DNA of 64,000 nt, from contig CAVZFD010000005.1 of NCBI GenBank assembly GCA_963774455.1, positions 1,612,001-1,676,000 on the forward strand, in the 5' to 3' direction. Position numbers and translations under genes: made by a program. This document shows positions 32,324 through 42,231 of the stretch, piece after piece (position 1 is the first letter of the stretch; every line of letters starts with the position of its first letter). The stretch is from DATFVA01 sp963774455 (lineage in GTDB: Bacteria; Bacteroidota; Ignavibacteria; Ignavibacteriales; Ignavibacteriaceae). The notes under the pieces are model-generated. The model was given only the letters and a program-made list of their open reading frames with translations. It did no database searches and was not told where the DNA came from.

Positions 32324-34927
32324 ATGTCGCCCTCAGAAGCCCTGAAAAAATATTTTACCTTTGATAAATTCCGCCCCGCCCAGGAGGAGATAATTACTTC
32401 AATTCTTAAGGGCAATAATGTGCTGGCTGTGCTTCCCACAGGAGCCGGGAAATCAATATGCTACCAGATCCCGGCAATAATTTCAAACGACTTCTCCATT
32501 GTTATATCCCCTCTTATTTCACTTATGAAGGACCAGGTTGACAATCTTAACCGTGAGGGAAAAATTGCTGCATTCATAAACAGCACAATGAGCTTTATGG
32601 AAGCAGAAATGGTACTTCAGGACATCTCCTACGGAAAAATAAAATTGCTTTATGTAGCCCCGGAAAGGCTGGAAAATATCCTGTTCGCCGAGAGATTAAA
32701 AAAGCTTAATCCCGGTTACCTTTTTGTAGATGAAGCACATTGCATCAGCCAGTGGGGACATAATTTTCGTCCCAGCTACAGTAAAATAAAGGAGTTTGCC
32801 GACTTTATCCCGATCAAAAGAATTTCCGCTTTTACGGCTACTGCCACTCCCGAAGTTGTAAAGGATATTGTTAAACAGCTGGGACTTAAAAACCCGGACA
32901 TATTCGTAAAGGGTTTCGAAAGAGAAACCCTTCATCTTAATGTTATACCCGGAACTAAAAAATTTGAAAAATGCGTTGAACTCATATCTATTTATAAAAC
33001 CCCTGCTATCATTTATACTTCTTCAAGAAAAAAGACCGAGGAGATCTCCGAATACCTTCTCCTCCACCGCATAAACAGTGCGGCGTACCATGCAGGTATG
33101 CATCCGGAGGAGCGTAAAAGAATACAGGAATCTTTCATAAATGATGAGATAAAAGTTATCTGCGCCACTAATGCATTCGGGATGGGAATCGATAAAAAAG
33201 ATATCAGGCTTATCATCCACTTTAATACACCGGGATCTATTGAAAGTTATTACCAGGAAATAGGGAGAGCGGGAAGGGACGGAAAGGAATCAAATATTTT
33301 TCTGCTGCACGATGATTCAGATCTTTCAATACAGAATTATTTTCTTTCAAATGCTTACCCTGATAAAAAACTAATCCAGGATGTGTATAATGCGGTATGC
33401 GACTACGGTAAGACGGCGATAGGCAGCAAATCAGAAAAAGAAATTCCCATAAACCCTGAATTTATAGGTGCCTTCACACAAAAGAAGTTGAACCGGGGAC
33501 TTCTCTATTCCGCTTTAAGTTACCTGGAAGAAGGCGGCTACCTTAAAGTGCTGTCGGAGTTTGACAGGCGATCTTCTCTCCGGATCAATTACAATAAAGA
33601 CGAACTTAGACGATTTGTTGAAAACGTCTCCGGCAATGCAATTAAGGAGACTATCCTTCTACTCCTCAGGGAATACGGCAGTATGGCGATGAGTTCGTCT
33701 GTTCAATTTTCGGTGTCGGACCTTACCAATTACCTTGAATTAACGGAACCAGAAATTGAAGAGGCCCTCATAGTACTTGAAAATCTCGGCGTGATAACTT
33801 ACAGAAAAGCCCTGGCAAGCGATTCCGTAATTCTAATGTCACCACGTATACCGGAAACGCGCCTTTCTATTAATTTCAGGAAAATAAATGAAGCCTACCT
33901 CCATTCACAGAACAAACTTGATCGAATGGTGGAATATGTCTTCACGGCCGAATGCAGGTTCCGTTACATACTGAGTTATTTCGGTGAGAATGTTGAGGAA
34001 TATAAATGCGGTAAATGCGACAGGTGCACCATGGAAGAAGAAGTCCCGGAATCCGTAAGGGAATACATTTCCGAGCTGATATTAAGAACCGTAAGGATAT
34101 TGAACGGCAAGACGACACGGACGGTTCTTCTTAATGTTTTAAAAGGAAAAGGAAATGAGAGCAGCCTTACAGGAATTGCAACTTTCGGTTCATGCAGAAA
34201 TTATGATCTCAATGAACTTAAGACGGTAATCCAGGACCTTGTAACACGTAAAAAATTAATCGCGGAAGGATCTGCCTTAAGAATAAATGACGGGGAGAAT
34301 CTGTTTGTCGATGAAAACGATGATCTTCCTTTCAGTATTGAAACCGATTATGAGCGGAATCTTGAATTATTTAATCTCCTCCGGGAAATAAGGAATAAGG
34401 CATCGCGGAAATTTCTGCAGTCGGCATACTTAATCTGTCCCGACGATGTTTTAAGAGAGATAGCCCGGGTTCGTCCCAAAACGAAGGAAGAAATCCTCAC
34501 AGTCACCGGTTTCACTAATCGTATGTTTAATAAAGTAGGGAATGATTTCCTGGAAGCTGTTAAATCTACAGACGATGAAAATAAGGGCACTTTAAAAGAA
34601 ATGCCTTCGAATATCCAGGAGACCTACCAGCTGCTTAAAAAAGGATATGGACTGTCTGCTATCGCTTCTATGCGGAAACTTTCTGAAGCAGTCATCTCGA
34701 TGCAGATAGAAACGATAATAGAATACGAGCCCGGAACGGCAATAGAAAAGCTCTTTGGTGATATTGATTATAAAAAAGTAATGAATGAAATAAAGCAGGG
34801 AAGCACCGAGATAAAAATGCTGAAAGAGAAATTAAATAACGAAGTTTCCTTTCCTCTGCTGCGGATCGCCCTTGCCAAACATAAATTTACTTCTTCTGAG
34901 TCATCAGACTATCAACGCGTGCAATAG
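32324..34927 (+). CDS. recQ: ATP-dependent DNA helicase RecQ
   Basis: 867 residues. Helicase motifs: FRPAQEEII (motif 0), Walker A TGAGKS (39-44), DEAHCISQWGHNFRPSY (DEAH 136-139), TATATPEV and FINDEIKVICATNAFGMGIDK, with IGRAGRDGK (motif VI). The zinc-binding CRFRYILSYFGE...CGKCDRC and winged-helix RQC follow, then an HRDC domain (about 690-755: LFNLLREIRNKASRKF). Beyond the usual 600-710 residues there is a C-terminal helix-turn-helix tail (about 770-850, YQLLKKGYGLSAIASMRKL), seen in many Bacteroidota RecQ proteins. It unwinds DNA 3'-5' in repair and recombination. Its last 41 bp overlap the opposite-strand DUF4296-like gene. Confidence 0.96.
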   Translation: MSPSEALKKYFTFDKFRPAQEEIITSILKGNNVLAVLPTGAGKSICYQIPAIISNDFSIVISPLISLMKDQVDNLNREGKIAAFINSTMSFMEAEMVLQDISYGKIKLLYVAPERLENILFAERLKKLNPGYLFVDEAHCISQWGHNFRPSYSKIKEFADFIPIKRISAFTATATPEVVKDIVKQLGLKNPDIFVKGFERETLHLNVIPGTKKFEKCVELISIYKTPAIIYTSSRKKTEEISEYLLLHRINSAAYHAGMHPEERKRIQESFINDEIKVICATNAFGMGIDKKDIRLIIHFNTPGSIESYYQEIGRAGRDGKESNIFLLHDDSDLSIQNYFLSNAYPDKKLIQDVYNAVCDYGKTAIGSKSEKEIPINPEFIGAFTQKKLNRGLLYSALSYLEEGGYLKVLSEFDRRSSLRINYNKDELRRFVENVSGNAIKETILLLLREYGSMAMSSSVQFSVSDLTNYLELTEPEIEEALIVLENLGVITYRKALASDSVILMSPRIPETRLSINFRKINEAYLHSQNKLDRMVEYVFTAECRFRYILSYFGENVEEYKCGKCDRCTMEEEVPESVREYISELILRTVRILNGKTTRTVLLNVLKGKGNESSLTGIATFGSCRNYDLNELKTVIQDLVTRKKLIAEGSALRINDGENLFVDENDDLPFSIETDYERNLELFNLLREIRNKASRKFLQSAYLICPDDVLREIARVRPKTKEEILTVTGFTNRMFNKVGNDFLEAVKSTDDENKGTLKEMPSNIQETYQLLKKGYGLSAIASMRKLSEAVISMQIETIIEYEPGTAIEKLFGDIDYKKVMNEIKQGSTEIKMLKEKLNNEVSFPLLRIALAKHKFTSSESSDYQRVQ

Positions 34928-35222
34928 CCTCATTATAAAATTGTTCCCACAATTCCGGGTTATCATTGTAGTATTCAAATGTTGATTCATATTGTTCTTC
35001 TGTAAGTCCGTGCCGTTTCAATATTTCAGCCTTCAGATCCCCGGTACCAGTGCTGTCATTCCTGAGCGTATCCTGTGCAATCCTTAAATCAACATAGGTA
35101 TCAACAAATCTTTCGTGATCGGCATCTTTATCAGAACAGGATACAATTGAAGCGGTTAGGAGCAGTACCAGAGTTAAAAGAATCCCTTTGGCAGCTGTAT
35201 GAATAAATTTTTGTTTAATCAG
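34887..35222 (-). CDS. DUF4296-like lipoprotein (start not ATG)
   Basis: About 111 residues, read from the minus strand, with no ATG. The start is probably CTG (35222-35220) or ATT (35219-35217), behind AGAGGTG. A lipoprotein signal peptide with IVSCSDKD follows, Cys after a hydrophobic LVLLLTA run. The body, FVDTYVDLRIAQDT then HGLTEEQYESTFEYYNDNPEL then YNEAIARVDSL, matches DUF4296, small Bacteroidota lipoproteins with that H-G-L-T-x-x-Q-(Y/F)-x-x-x-x-x-Y-Y ending. It starts 11 bp after the rhomboid stop. It ends in TAA at 34889-34887, overlapping the end of recQ by 41 bp on the opposite strand. Function unknown. Confidence 0.6.
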   Translation of the reverse strand: MIKQKFIHTAAKGILLTLVLLLTASIVSCSDKDADHERFVDTYVDLRIAQDTLRNDSTGTGDLKAEILKRHGLTEEQYESTFEYYNDNPELWEQFYNEAIARVDSLMTQKK

Positions 35223-35233
35223 ACACCTCTGGT

Positions 35234-36136
35234 CTATTTCATCTTTTTACTGGCTTCAAAAAGAATTTTTTTCTCTTTCTCGGTCAGGTTCTGGTAACCC
35301 GACTGGCTTATCTTATCAAGTATCCTGTCAATCTCCGCCTGGGAGATCTCCTCCTTACCCTGTTTATCCTCATCCTTTATCTCATAAAACCGGGCTTCCT
35401 GTACATCGTCATTCTTTTTCTTAAAAGTGTCCTTAATCCCTCCAAAAGGGTTGTAGGTTCTTTTAGGTTTATCAGATGTGCTTCCGAAAATATTTCCCAG
35501 GGAAAAGGTAGTCTTCTTATCAACCATTAAATAAATAAAACCTGCAAGTGCACCGCCAAGATGAGCGAGGTGAGCAACACTGCCGCCCTGGGGAACAGCC
35601 CACAGTTCCAGCAGGATATACCCTACTATGAGATATTTAGCCTTAACAGGAATGAAGAAATATAGGAAAATGTAGCGGTTAGGAAAAACCATGGCGAAGG
35701 CAATAAGTACGCCGAATATTGCGCCCGAGGCACCAATAGTAGGAGCCACCTGCTCATTAAATAACGGGGGGAAAACAAGCTGTGAAATTCCCGCCGCAAC
35801 TCCGCACATCAGGTAGAATATAAGGAACTTCTGAGAACCCCACATATTTTCTATTTCAATTCCGAACATCCACAAGGCAAACATATTGAACAATATATGC
35901 ATGAAGCTGCCGTGCATAAACTGGTAGGTAATAAGCTGCCATATCTGAAAGTTATAACCGAGAGGATTAAGAGCGAACCAATGGTCCAGGAAATAAGTCC
36001 CGGGTACGCCCTGGAAAGTTAACCCCTGCATAATAAGCTGCAGGAAGAATACAACTCCGTTTATAATCAAAAGGTTTTTAATCACAGGAGGGAAAAGACT
36101 AAATCCGAATCCACCCGGACGATAATTATTACTCAC
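35234..36136 (-). CDS. Rhomboid-family intramembrane serine protease
   Basis: 300 residues with about six to seven membrane helices in residues 20-195. The catalytic Ser is in GASGAIFGVLIAFA (about residue 136) and the catalytic His in VAHLAHLGGALAGFIY (about 187). The N-x-x-x-H motif of helix 2 is in HGSFMHILFNMFALW (His 76, Asn 84 region). A cytoplasmic tail of about 100 polar, charged residues follows, ending LTEKEKKILFEASKKMK. It cuts membrane-embedded substrates. It is 29 bp downstream of pgk and on the same strand. Confidence 0.93.
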   Translation of the reverse strand: MSNNYRPGGFGFSLFPPVIKNLLIINGVVFFLQLIMQGLTFQGVPGTYFLDHWFALNPLGYNFQIWQLITYQFMHGSFMHILFNMFALWMFGIEIENMWGSQKFLIFYLMCGVAAGISQLVFPPLFNEQVAPTIGASGAIFGVLIAFAMVFPNRYIFLYFFIPVKAKYLIVGYILLELWAVPQGGSVAHLAHLGGALAGFIYLMVDKKTTFSLGNIFGSTSDKPKRTYNPFGGIKDTFKKKNDDVQEARFYEIKDEDKQGKEEISQAEIDRILDKISQSGYQNLTEKEKKILFEASKKMK

Positions 36137-36164
36137 TAATTTTTCCTTTAATTTTCAATTAAAC

Positions 36165-37364
36165 TTATTTTGAATCACTAAGAGCTTCCACACCAGGAAG
36201 AGTTTTGCCTTCAAGGAATTCAAGCGAAGCTCCTCCGCCTGTGGAGACATGCGATACTTTGTCATCCAGTCCAGCTTTTGTTATAGCGGCAGCAGAGTCT
36301 CCTCCTCCTATTACCGTAACAGCACCTTTCTCAGTTGCCTCAGCCAGTGTTTTTGCAATAGCAAAAGTGCCTTCAGCAAAATTATCCATCTCAAAAACGC
36401 CCATCGGGCCATTCCATACTATAGTCTTTGACTTGATCAGCTCCCCGGCGAACAATTTAATTGTTTCATTCCCTATATCCAATCCCATTTTATCAGAAGG
36501 AATGCTATCAACCTTTACGGTTTCCGAAGGAGAATCGTTCTTAAATTCGGAAGCGACGACTACATCTACGGGAAGCAGGAATTTAATTTTAGATCCTTCC
36601 GCTTTTTTCAGCACTTCTCTAGCCAGGTCGAGTTTTTCTTCCTCAAGAAGGGATTTTCCGATTTCCTTCCCCTGAGCCTTAAAGAAGGTAAAAGCCATAC
36701 CGCCGCCTATTATCAATGTATCAACCTTATCAAAGAGATTCATTATTACGTCTATTTTACCGGATATTTTAGCACCGCCAAGTATCGCGCAATAAGGTCT
36801 CTCCGGTTTACTCAGTGCAGACCCAAGATAGTCAAGTTCTTTCTGCATAAGGTAACCTGCAGCACAGGTTTTAATAAAATGAGTTACACCTTCCGTAGAA
36901 GCATGAGCCCTGTGAGCTGTTCCAAAGGCATCGTTCACGTAAACGTCACCGAGGCCGGCAAGTTTTTCAGCAAAAGCGCTGTCGTTTTTCTCCTCTTCAG
37001 GATGGAACCTCAGGTTTTCAAGCAGGATCACTTCGCCGTCCTTCATATCATCGATCATCTTTTTAACTTCTTCACCTATACAGTCAGGAGCAAGCTTCAC
37101 CTCCCGGCCCAGCAGTTCACCAAGTTTTTCTGCCGCAGGCTTGAGACTGAACTCAGGTTTCACCTTTCCCTTAGGTCTTCCAAGATGACTCATCAAAACA
37201 GCCTTACCGCCGTCTTTTATAATTTTCTGAATCGTTGGAAGCGAAGCCGTTATTCTCCTATCATCGGTAACTCTCTGGTGCTCATCCAGGGGCACGTTAA
37301 AGTCAACTCTTACAAGCACACGCTTGTCTTTAAGGTTTAAACTATCTATTGAAAGCTTCTTCAT
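36165..37364 (-). CDS. pgk: Phosphoglycerate kinase
   Basis: 399 residues. VLVRVDFNVPLDEHQRVTDDRRI (substrate loop with Arg and Asp), SHLGRPKG, LLENLRFHPEEEKND, VNDAFGTAHRAHAST and the C-domain AILGGAKISGKIDVI, IGGGMAFTF and GDSAAAITKAG are all present. The enzyme transfers phosphate from 1,3-bisphosphoglycerate to ADP in glycolysis. The ATG at 37364 follows GGGA. It is 22 bp after gap, as in many bacterial glycolysis operons. Confidence 0.97.
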   Translation of the reverse strand: MKKLSIDSLNLKDKRVLVRVDFNVPLDEHQRVTDDRRITASLPTIQKIIKDGGKAVLMSHLGRPKGKVKPEFSLKPAAEKLGELLGREVKLAPDCIGEEVKKMIDDMKDGEVILLENLRFHPEEEKNDSAFAEKLAGLGDVYVNDAFGTAHRAHASTEGVTHFIKTCAAGYLMQKELDYLGSALSKPERPYCAILGGAKISGKIDVIMNLFDKVDTLIIGGGMAFTFFKAQGKEIGKSLLEEEKLDLAREVLKKAEGSKIKFLLPVDVVVASEFKNDSPSETVKVDSIPSDKMGLDIGNETIKLFAGELIKSKTIVWNGPMGVFEMDNFAEGTFAIAKTLAEATEKGAVTVIGGGDSAAAITKAGLDDKVSHVSTGGGASLEFLEGKTLPGVEALSDSK

Positions 37365-37385
37365 TAATATTCCCTGTTTGACGTC

Positions 37386-38381
37386 TTATTTTGCAACTTT
37401 CTTAACCAGGTCGACAACGCGGCATGAATAACCCCATTCGTTATCATACCAGCCTACTGCTTTAACAAGGTTCCCGATAACCATTGTCGAAAGTGAATCA
37501 AATATACAAGAAGCAGGATTTCCAACAATATCAGCGGATACAATAGGGTCTTCTGTGTATTCCAGGATTCCTTTCATGGGACCGTCAGCAGCTTTCTTCA
37601 TAGCTGCATTGACTTCTTCAACTGTTGTTTCCTTCTTAAGAATTACAACAAAATCAGTAATAGATCCGTCAGGTGTAGGTACTCGCAGAGAGAATCCATC
37701 AAGTTTCCCTTTGAGTTCAGGGATAGTTTTGGTAACTGCTTTAGCTGCGCCCGTAGTTGTAGGGATAATAGAAACAGCTGCGGATCTTGCTCTTCTCAGA
37801 TCACTGTGAGGAAGATCGAGCAGTCTCTGATCGTTAGTATAAGAGTGAACAGTTGTCATCAGACCCTTCTCTATTCCGAAAGTATCATTCAGAACTTTTA
37901 CCATCGGGGCGAGACAGTTGGTTGTGCAGGATGCGTTTGAAATAACTTTCTCGTCGCCCTTGATAACCTCATCATTAACGCCGAGCACTACTGTAGCGTC
38001 CACATCACCTTTGGAAGGAACTGTAAGTATTACTTTATTTGCACCTGCTTCGATATGCTTCATACAGGCTTCTTTTGTTCTGAATATGCCTGTTGCCTCA
38101 ATAACGATGTCGGCTCCAAGTTCTTTCCACTTCAGGTTTGCAGGATCTTTTTCAGCGGTGATTTTGATTCTATCGCCGTTAACAATAAGATCATTTCCAT
38201 CTACTTTTACTTCACCGTTAAATTTTCCATGTACAGAATCATATTTTAACAGATGTGCTAATGTCTTTGCGTCAGTTAAATCGTTTATTCCAACAAAGTC
38301 AAACCCGCCCAGCGCGAGACTGCGTCTGAATACCAATCTGCCTATTCTTCCAAAACCATTTATACCTACTTTGATTGCCAT
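37386..38381 (-). CDS. gap: Glyceraldehyde-3-phosphate dehydrogenase
   Basis: 331 residues. NAD loop GINGFGRIGRLVFRR (about residues 6-20) with Asp for NAD preference in VGINDLTD. The catalytic Cys is in ISNASCTTNCLAPM (about 146-155), and His in THSYTNDQRLLDLPH follows. The C-terminal WYDNEWGYSCR block is complete. It oxidises glyceraldehyde 3-phosphate with phosphate and NAD. AGGAG lies about 7 bases before the ATG. Together with pgk and rhomboid it forms a same-strand run. Confidence 0.97.
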   Translation of the reverse strand: MAIKVGINGFGRIGRLVFRRSLALGGFDFVGINDLTDAKTLAHLLKYDSVHGKFNGEVKVDGNDLIVNGDRIKITAEKDPANLKWKELGADIVIEATGIFRTKEACMKHIEAGANKVILTVPSKGDVDATVVLGVNDEVIKGDEKVISNASCTTNCLAPMVKVLNDTFGIEKGLMTTVHSYTNDQRLLDLPHSDLRRARSAAVSIIPTTTGAAKAVTKTIPELKGKLDGFSLRVPTPDGSITDFVVILKKETTVEEVNAAMKKAADGPMKGILEYTEDPIVSADIVGNPASCIFDSLSTMVIGNLVKAVGWYDNEWGYSCRVVDLVKKVAK

Positions 38382-38821
38382 TCTGAACTCCTATGTTTAA
38401 AATTTTTATGGTTAATAAAATTACTTAAAGGGCGTCTGAATTTCAATTCTGAAACAATTGAATCATAATACTTTAATGGATTTGTGACAGGAATTAACAG
38501 TAAGCGGGTCGAATAAAATAAAACCCTCGAGCCAGCCGGAGCCGGCCCAAAGGTTTCTAGTTGAGTGGGCAGCAATTTCTTTCCCCTCCATAAAATGACA
38601 CAGGAACTATCGGGGTAAAAAAACTTTCAATCTTTCAAATTCTCTTACGGAACTGATTCCGTATATTTTCAAACTCCCTGTATGTTTTTCAACTTGTATG
38701 CCATTGCTGATACCGTATTTTTGCCCTATTTCTTAAAGTTTGCCAGAAGAATTCTGATTTAAAATGAGATGTTGTTTTTTTTTGAGCGATGAAATATTAA
38801 AACACCAAAAATGACGGCATG
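38382..38821. other. Intergenic region upstream of gap
   Basis: About 440 bp with no supported gene. A short reading frame on the minus strand (to about 38575) has no recognisable product. A GC-rich imperfect hairpin GCCGGCTCCGGCTGGC (minus, about 38546-38531) followed by T-rich sequence lies about 150 bp before gap and might be a weak terminator. The gap promoter must lie within about 150 bp of the start, but no box is convincing. Confidence 0.4.
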
Positions 38822-38851
38822 AAAAAGACCGTCTTTACGGACGGTCTTTTT
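38822..38851 (-). terminator. Rho-independent terminator of the large T9SS protein gene
   Basis: A perfect 12-bp stem, AAAAAGACCGTC / GACGGTCTTTTT, with a 6-base loop. It has T-runs on both strands, so it can work in both directions. It is about 58 bp after the stop of the 38910-42176 gene. Confidence 0.9.
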
Positions 38852-38909
38852 AGAATTCAGGTTTGATAGTACCATGACTATATTAAATAGTTCAGACTGT
38901 ACCCGGGGC

Positions 38910-41900
38910 TTACTTCAAAAGGATCATTTTTTTCTCTGAGGTGAAGCTTCCGGCTGAGAGGCGGTATATATATATTCCTGTGGAAACTGACTGACCGTTA
39001 TTGTTAAGTCCATTCCATTTAATATTATATTTTCCTGCCTCCCTGTCGCCGTTGATCAGCGTCTTAACTTCTTTACCGAGTATGTCGTACACAACCAGTT
39101 TCACATCTGACTTCTGCGGCAGTGAGAAATTAATTGTAGTTGCAGGGTTAAAAGGGTTAGGATAATTCTGCGACAAACTGAATGTGGAAGGCATCTCTAA
39201 AGATACATTCAATTCGTTTGAATAACTTACTGAACCATCGAGATCAATCTGCCTGAGCCTGTAAGTGTACTTCCCTTCCTTTATATCTTTATCCCGGTAG
39301 GAATATGATCTTTGTTCCGAGGTTGTTCCGTCGCCTTTAATGAAGGCGATTTCCTGATATGCCTCGCTGCCGGATTTCCTCTCAATCTCAAAACCTTTAT
39401 TGTTCAGCTGTGTCGATGCAACCCATTTAAGGTTAACAGAGCGGCCTTCAGTTGAAGCAGTAAACGATGCCAGTTCAACCGGCACAGCATTCAAGCCGCC
39501 CGAATAGCATACAACAGAACCATTTTTGGTTCCAACAAGCAGTTCGTAGCTTGCATTCCCGTCGATCGAAGGGATAACATTAACCGAGTTAATCCTGTCC
39601 CCCGGGAAAGTATGACTGAAGAAAAGCTCGCTGCCTGTTCCGCTTATGCAGTAGAACGTTCCGTCCTGATCACCGGTTACAACATCATCAATGCCGTCAT
39701 TATTAAGATCGGGCACAGCAGCAACGCCATACTGGTAGTTCATGGGGTATACCCATAGTTCCTGTCCGTTTGCACCGCTGAGACAAACTACGCCGCCCGA
39801 AAATGCCGCTATAAGTATGTCATCTATATTATCTCCATTTACATCTTTAATCCTGGCAATCTGGATCATACCCGTAAATCCATAATTATATGTCCATACC
39901 TGCGCACCTGTCTCTCCATCTATTCTGTATACGCTGCCGAAGTACTGGGATGAAACAACATCTGGCGTTTGTCCCGGGATAGGAAGTTCCACAAGTTCCT
40001 TGGGCTCATATCCTGAAACAGAGAATAACCATTCTGACTGTCCTGTTGCCCCACTCAGACAAATTACGTCGAGATCCGTTGTCCCGTTGTTGCCTACATT
40101 CAGAACCGCATCGGGGACACCGTCGCCGGTAACGTCATCAACAGAGATTATGGTCTTACCGAATGCGAGGAAAGGACCGGGATAATAATACTGCCAGATG
40201 ATGTTTCCGTTAACGCCATTAAACAGGTAGGCTGTATGATATCCTGTACCCTGGTCATTACCGTCTGCAATAGCGAGAATGTCGGGAACACCATCGCCAT
40301 TGAAATCACGCTGTCCGTCTACTGCTTCGAAATCACCAAGACTGTAGTTAATATCATCGCCGAATCCCCATATGATCTGTCCGTTCATACCATTTATCGC
40401 ATAAACATGTTCATTTCCGCCGCCGGTTCCGATGACAACATCATTTTTTCCGTCGCCATTCAGATCGCTGACAATAGCAAGAGCATCCTGCACACCGTAA
40501 TCCCAAGATTGACCGATAGAACCCGCATTAGAATTATTGAAGAAAGTATTGAGTGTCCATAAAGTATCATTATTTCCTCCGGCTGCACCGTCCAGAGCCA
40601 TAAGGAAATAATTATCTGTTGCAATTATAACATCGCTGATGCCGTCGCCATTGATATCATTTATAGGTTTTAATCCTTCAACACGGTATTCCTGGGAACT
40701 TGTTCTCGGATTATCCGGCACCTGGTACGACCAGAACTGGAAGCCCACCGTATAGTTGCCGACGACCCCTGTTCCTGATACGGAAACAGTTTTAATAGGT
40801 ATTACGGGATCATTTGATTGAATGAACAGCGTATCTACAAAACTCCCTGCGTGTGATGGAGTAAATCTCAGGCGTATAATCGAAGTGTCAGCGGGTTGAA
40901 CCTGGAAAGGAATACTTTCACTTTCAAAGGAGAACTCCGGCAGATTAAAGTGCATATCCGATATATCCAGTGGAGCATCACCGATATTATAAATATTAAG
41001 ATACCAGTAGCCATTGCCGTCATTGTTTACCCAGATATTACCGAAGTTATGAGAATCAGCGCTAAGAACAATAGAGGGTCCGTTTACCACTCCCTGTCCC
41101 GATAAATCCACATCAAAATAAGGGGTAACAACATCATTGCTTAATATCGTCATTGTACCTGTGAAAAATTCAAATGCAAGAGGATGAAAATCCACCTGAA
41201 CATTATGGCTTCCACCCGGAGGTACAGTGAATGGAAATGATCCTTCCGGCGAGCTGAAAGCAGAATTAACAAAAGAACTATAATTTACATCAAGATCAGC
41301 CGTGCCGATATTTGAAACTGTAACTGTCAAATGCGAAGTATCGCCCACCGTTGTCTGAGGGAATATCAGCGAAGTTGGAGAAACCGTAATATGAGGTGAT
41401 CCTCCTCCACTCAGGTCGTATTTGAATAATTGTCTTCCTGAAGTCGCCCCTAAGGGTTCAGCCATCAGCCAGAAATATGTACCGTCCCATGCGAGTCCTC
41501 GCGGGCTCTGTCTTGTACCGGGGACTTCAGGAACGTGCCAGGAAAAGAGCGTATCTTTTGTAGCCAGGTCAACCGCATAAATATTTTCAGGGTCTCCGCC
41601 AAAACCGTCCATCACGTAGAATAGAGTATCTCCCTTTACGGTTATTCCTGTGGGCTGAGTTCCGAAAACCTGGATAGTATCGACGATTTGTTTAGATGTA
41701 ACATCAACTTTATATAAAGCCGCAAGGCTATCTGGATAATACACCGAGATCCATAAACCAGTACCGTCCCAGGCTGCTCCTCCAAGATACCATATACCGC
41801 CAAGCGACTGTATCAGGATTGAATCAAGAACATTACCCGCCTGCGATACTTTGTATAAGTCGCACCTGGACGTTTTTCTATCCACATACCAGAAATCCGT

Positions 41901-42176
41901 GCCGTCGTAAGCCAGTCCCTGAGACGCATGCATTGTCGGATAGTTAATATTTATCGTTGAAAGATAATTACCATTTGCGTCTACAGATTTGATTATACCA
42001 CTTCCTACACTTGAGTTATCTGATGAGATCCAGTAGCTTCCATTGGCATAAACAAGACCGTAGCCTGAACTAAAGAAAGTTTCAGAAGGCAGGTCAACAG
42101 TTTCCACGAGGGATTGTGAGAAACCGTTTGTACAGAGCAAAAGAAACAAAATGAAGTATAATTTTTTCATTTGCAT
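38910..42176 (-). CDS. Large secreted multi-domain protein with T9SS sorting tail
   Basis: 1088 residues. The start is probably the third residue's ATG (42170), seven bases after GGGAG. Signal peptide LYFILFLLLCTNGFS. Domains: a propeller-like region with YDGTDFWYVD and WDGTGLWISV blades (about 30-260); two ASPM-SPD2-Hydin-like beta domains with FGNIWVNNDGNG-type starts (about 270-480); an FG-GAP/PQQ-like propeller with many Asp-rich loops, such as DINGDGISDVIIAT, DLNGDGKNDVVIGT and DVTGDGVPDAVLNV (about 490-900); a fibronectin-like domain; and the sorting domain with QNYPNPFNPATTINFSLP (about 1010-1088). The D-x-D-G-x-x-D loops should bind calcium. Probably a surface adhesin. It lies 55 bp after the B12-binding gene on the same strand. 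Confidence 0.85.
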   Translation of the reverse strand: MQMKKLYFILFLLLCTNGFSQSLVETVDLPSETFFSSGYGLVYANGSYWISSDNSSVGSGIIKSVDANGNYLSTININYPTMHASQGLAYDGTDFWYVDRKTSRCDLYKVSQAGNVLDSILIQSLGGIWYLGGAAWDGTGLWISVYYPDSLAALYKVDVTSKQIVDTIQVFGTQPTGITVKGDTLFYVMDGFGGDPENIYAVDLATKDTLFSWHVPEVPGTRQSPRGLAWDGTYFWLMAEPLGATSGRQLFKYDLSGGGSPHITVSPTSLIFPQTTVGDTSHLTVTVSNIGTADLDVNYSSFVNSAFSSPEGSFPFTVPPGGSHNVQVDFHPLAFEFFTGTMTILSNDVVTPYFDVDLSGQGVVNGPSIVLSADSHNFGNIWVNNDGNGYWYLNIYNIGDAPLDISDMHFNLPEFSFESESIPFQVQPADTSIIRLRFTPSHAGSFVDTLFIQSNDPVIPIKTVSVSGTGVVGNYTVGFQFWSYQVPDNPRTSSQEYRVEGLKPINDINGDGISDVIIATDNYFLMALDGAAGGNNDTLWTLNTFFNNSNAGSIGQSWDYGVQDALAIVSDLNGDGKNDVVIGTGGGNEHVYAINGMNGQIIWGFGDDINYSLGDFEAVDGQRDFNGDGVPDILAIADGNDQGTGYHTAYLFNGVNGNIIWQYYYPGPFLAFGKTIISVDDVTGDGVPDAVLNVGNNGTTDLDVICLSGATGQSEWLFSVSGYEPKELVELPIPGQTPDVVSSQYFGSVYRIDGETGAQVWTYNYGFTGMIQIARIKDVNGDNIDDILIAAFSGGVVCLSGANGQELWVYPMNYQYGVAAVPDLNNDGIDDVVTGDQDGTFYCISGTGSELFFSHTFPGDRINSVNVIPSIDGNASYELLVGTKNGSVVCYSGGLNAVPVELASFTASTEGRSVNLKWVASTQLNNKGFEIERKSGSEAYQEIAFIKGDGTTSEQRSYSYRDKDIKEGKYTYRLRQIDLDGSVSYSNELNVSLEMPSTFSLSQNYPNPFNPATTINFSLPQKSDVKLVVYDILGKEVKTLINGDREAGKYNIKWNGLNNNGQSVSTGIYIYRLSAGSFTSEKKMILLK

Positions 42177-42231
42177 CTCCCTTATATTGTGGAAAGTAAG
42201 AATGAGTTAAGGTTTTATATACGGAAAATTT

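Noticed and set aside
38531..38552. GC-rich hairpin upstream of gap as a strong terminator
   Set aside because: The stem is imperfect and short and no upstream gene on that strand ends nearby; noted only within the gap entry.
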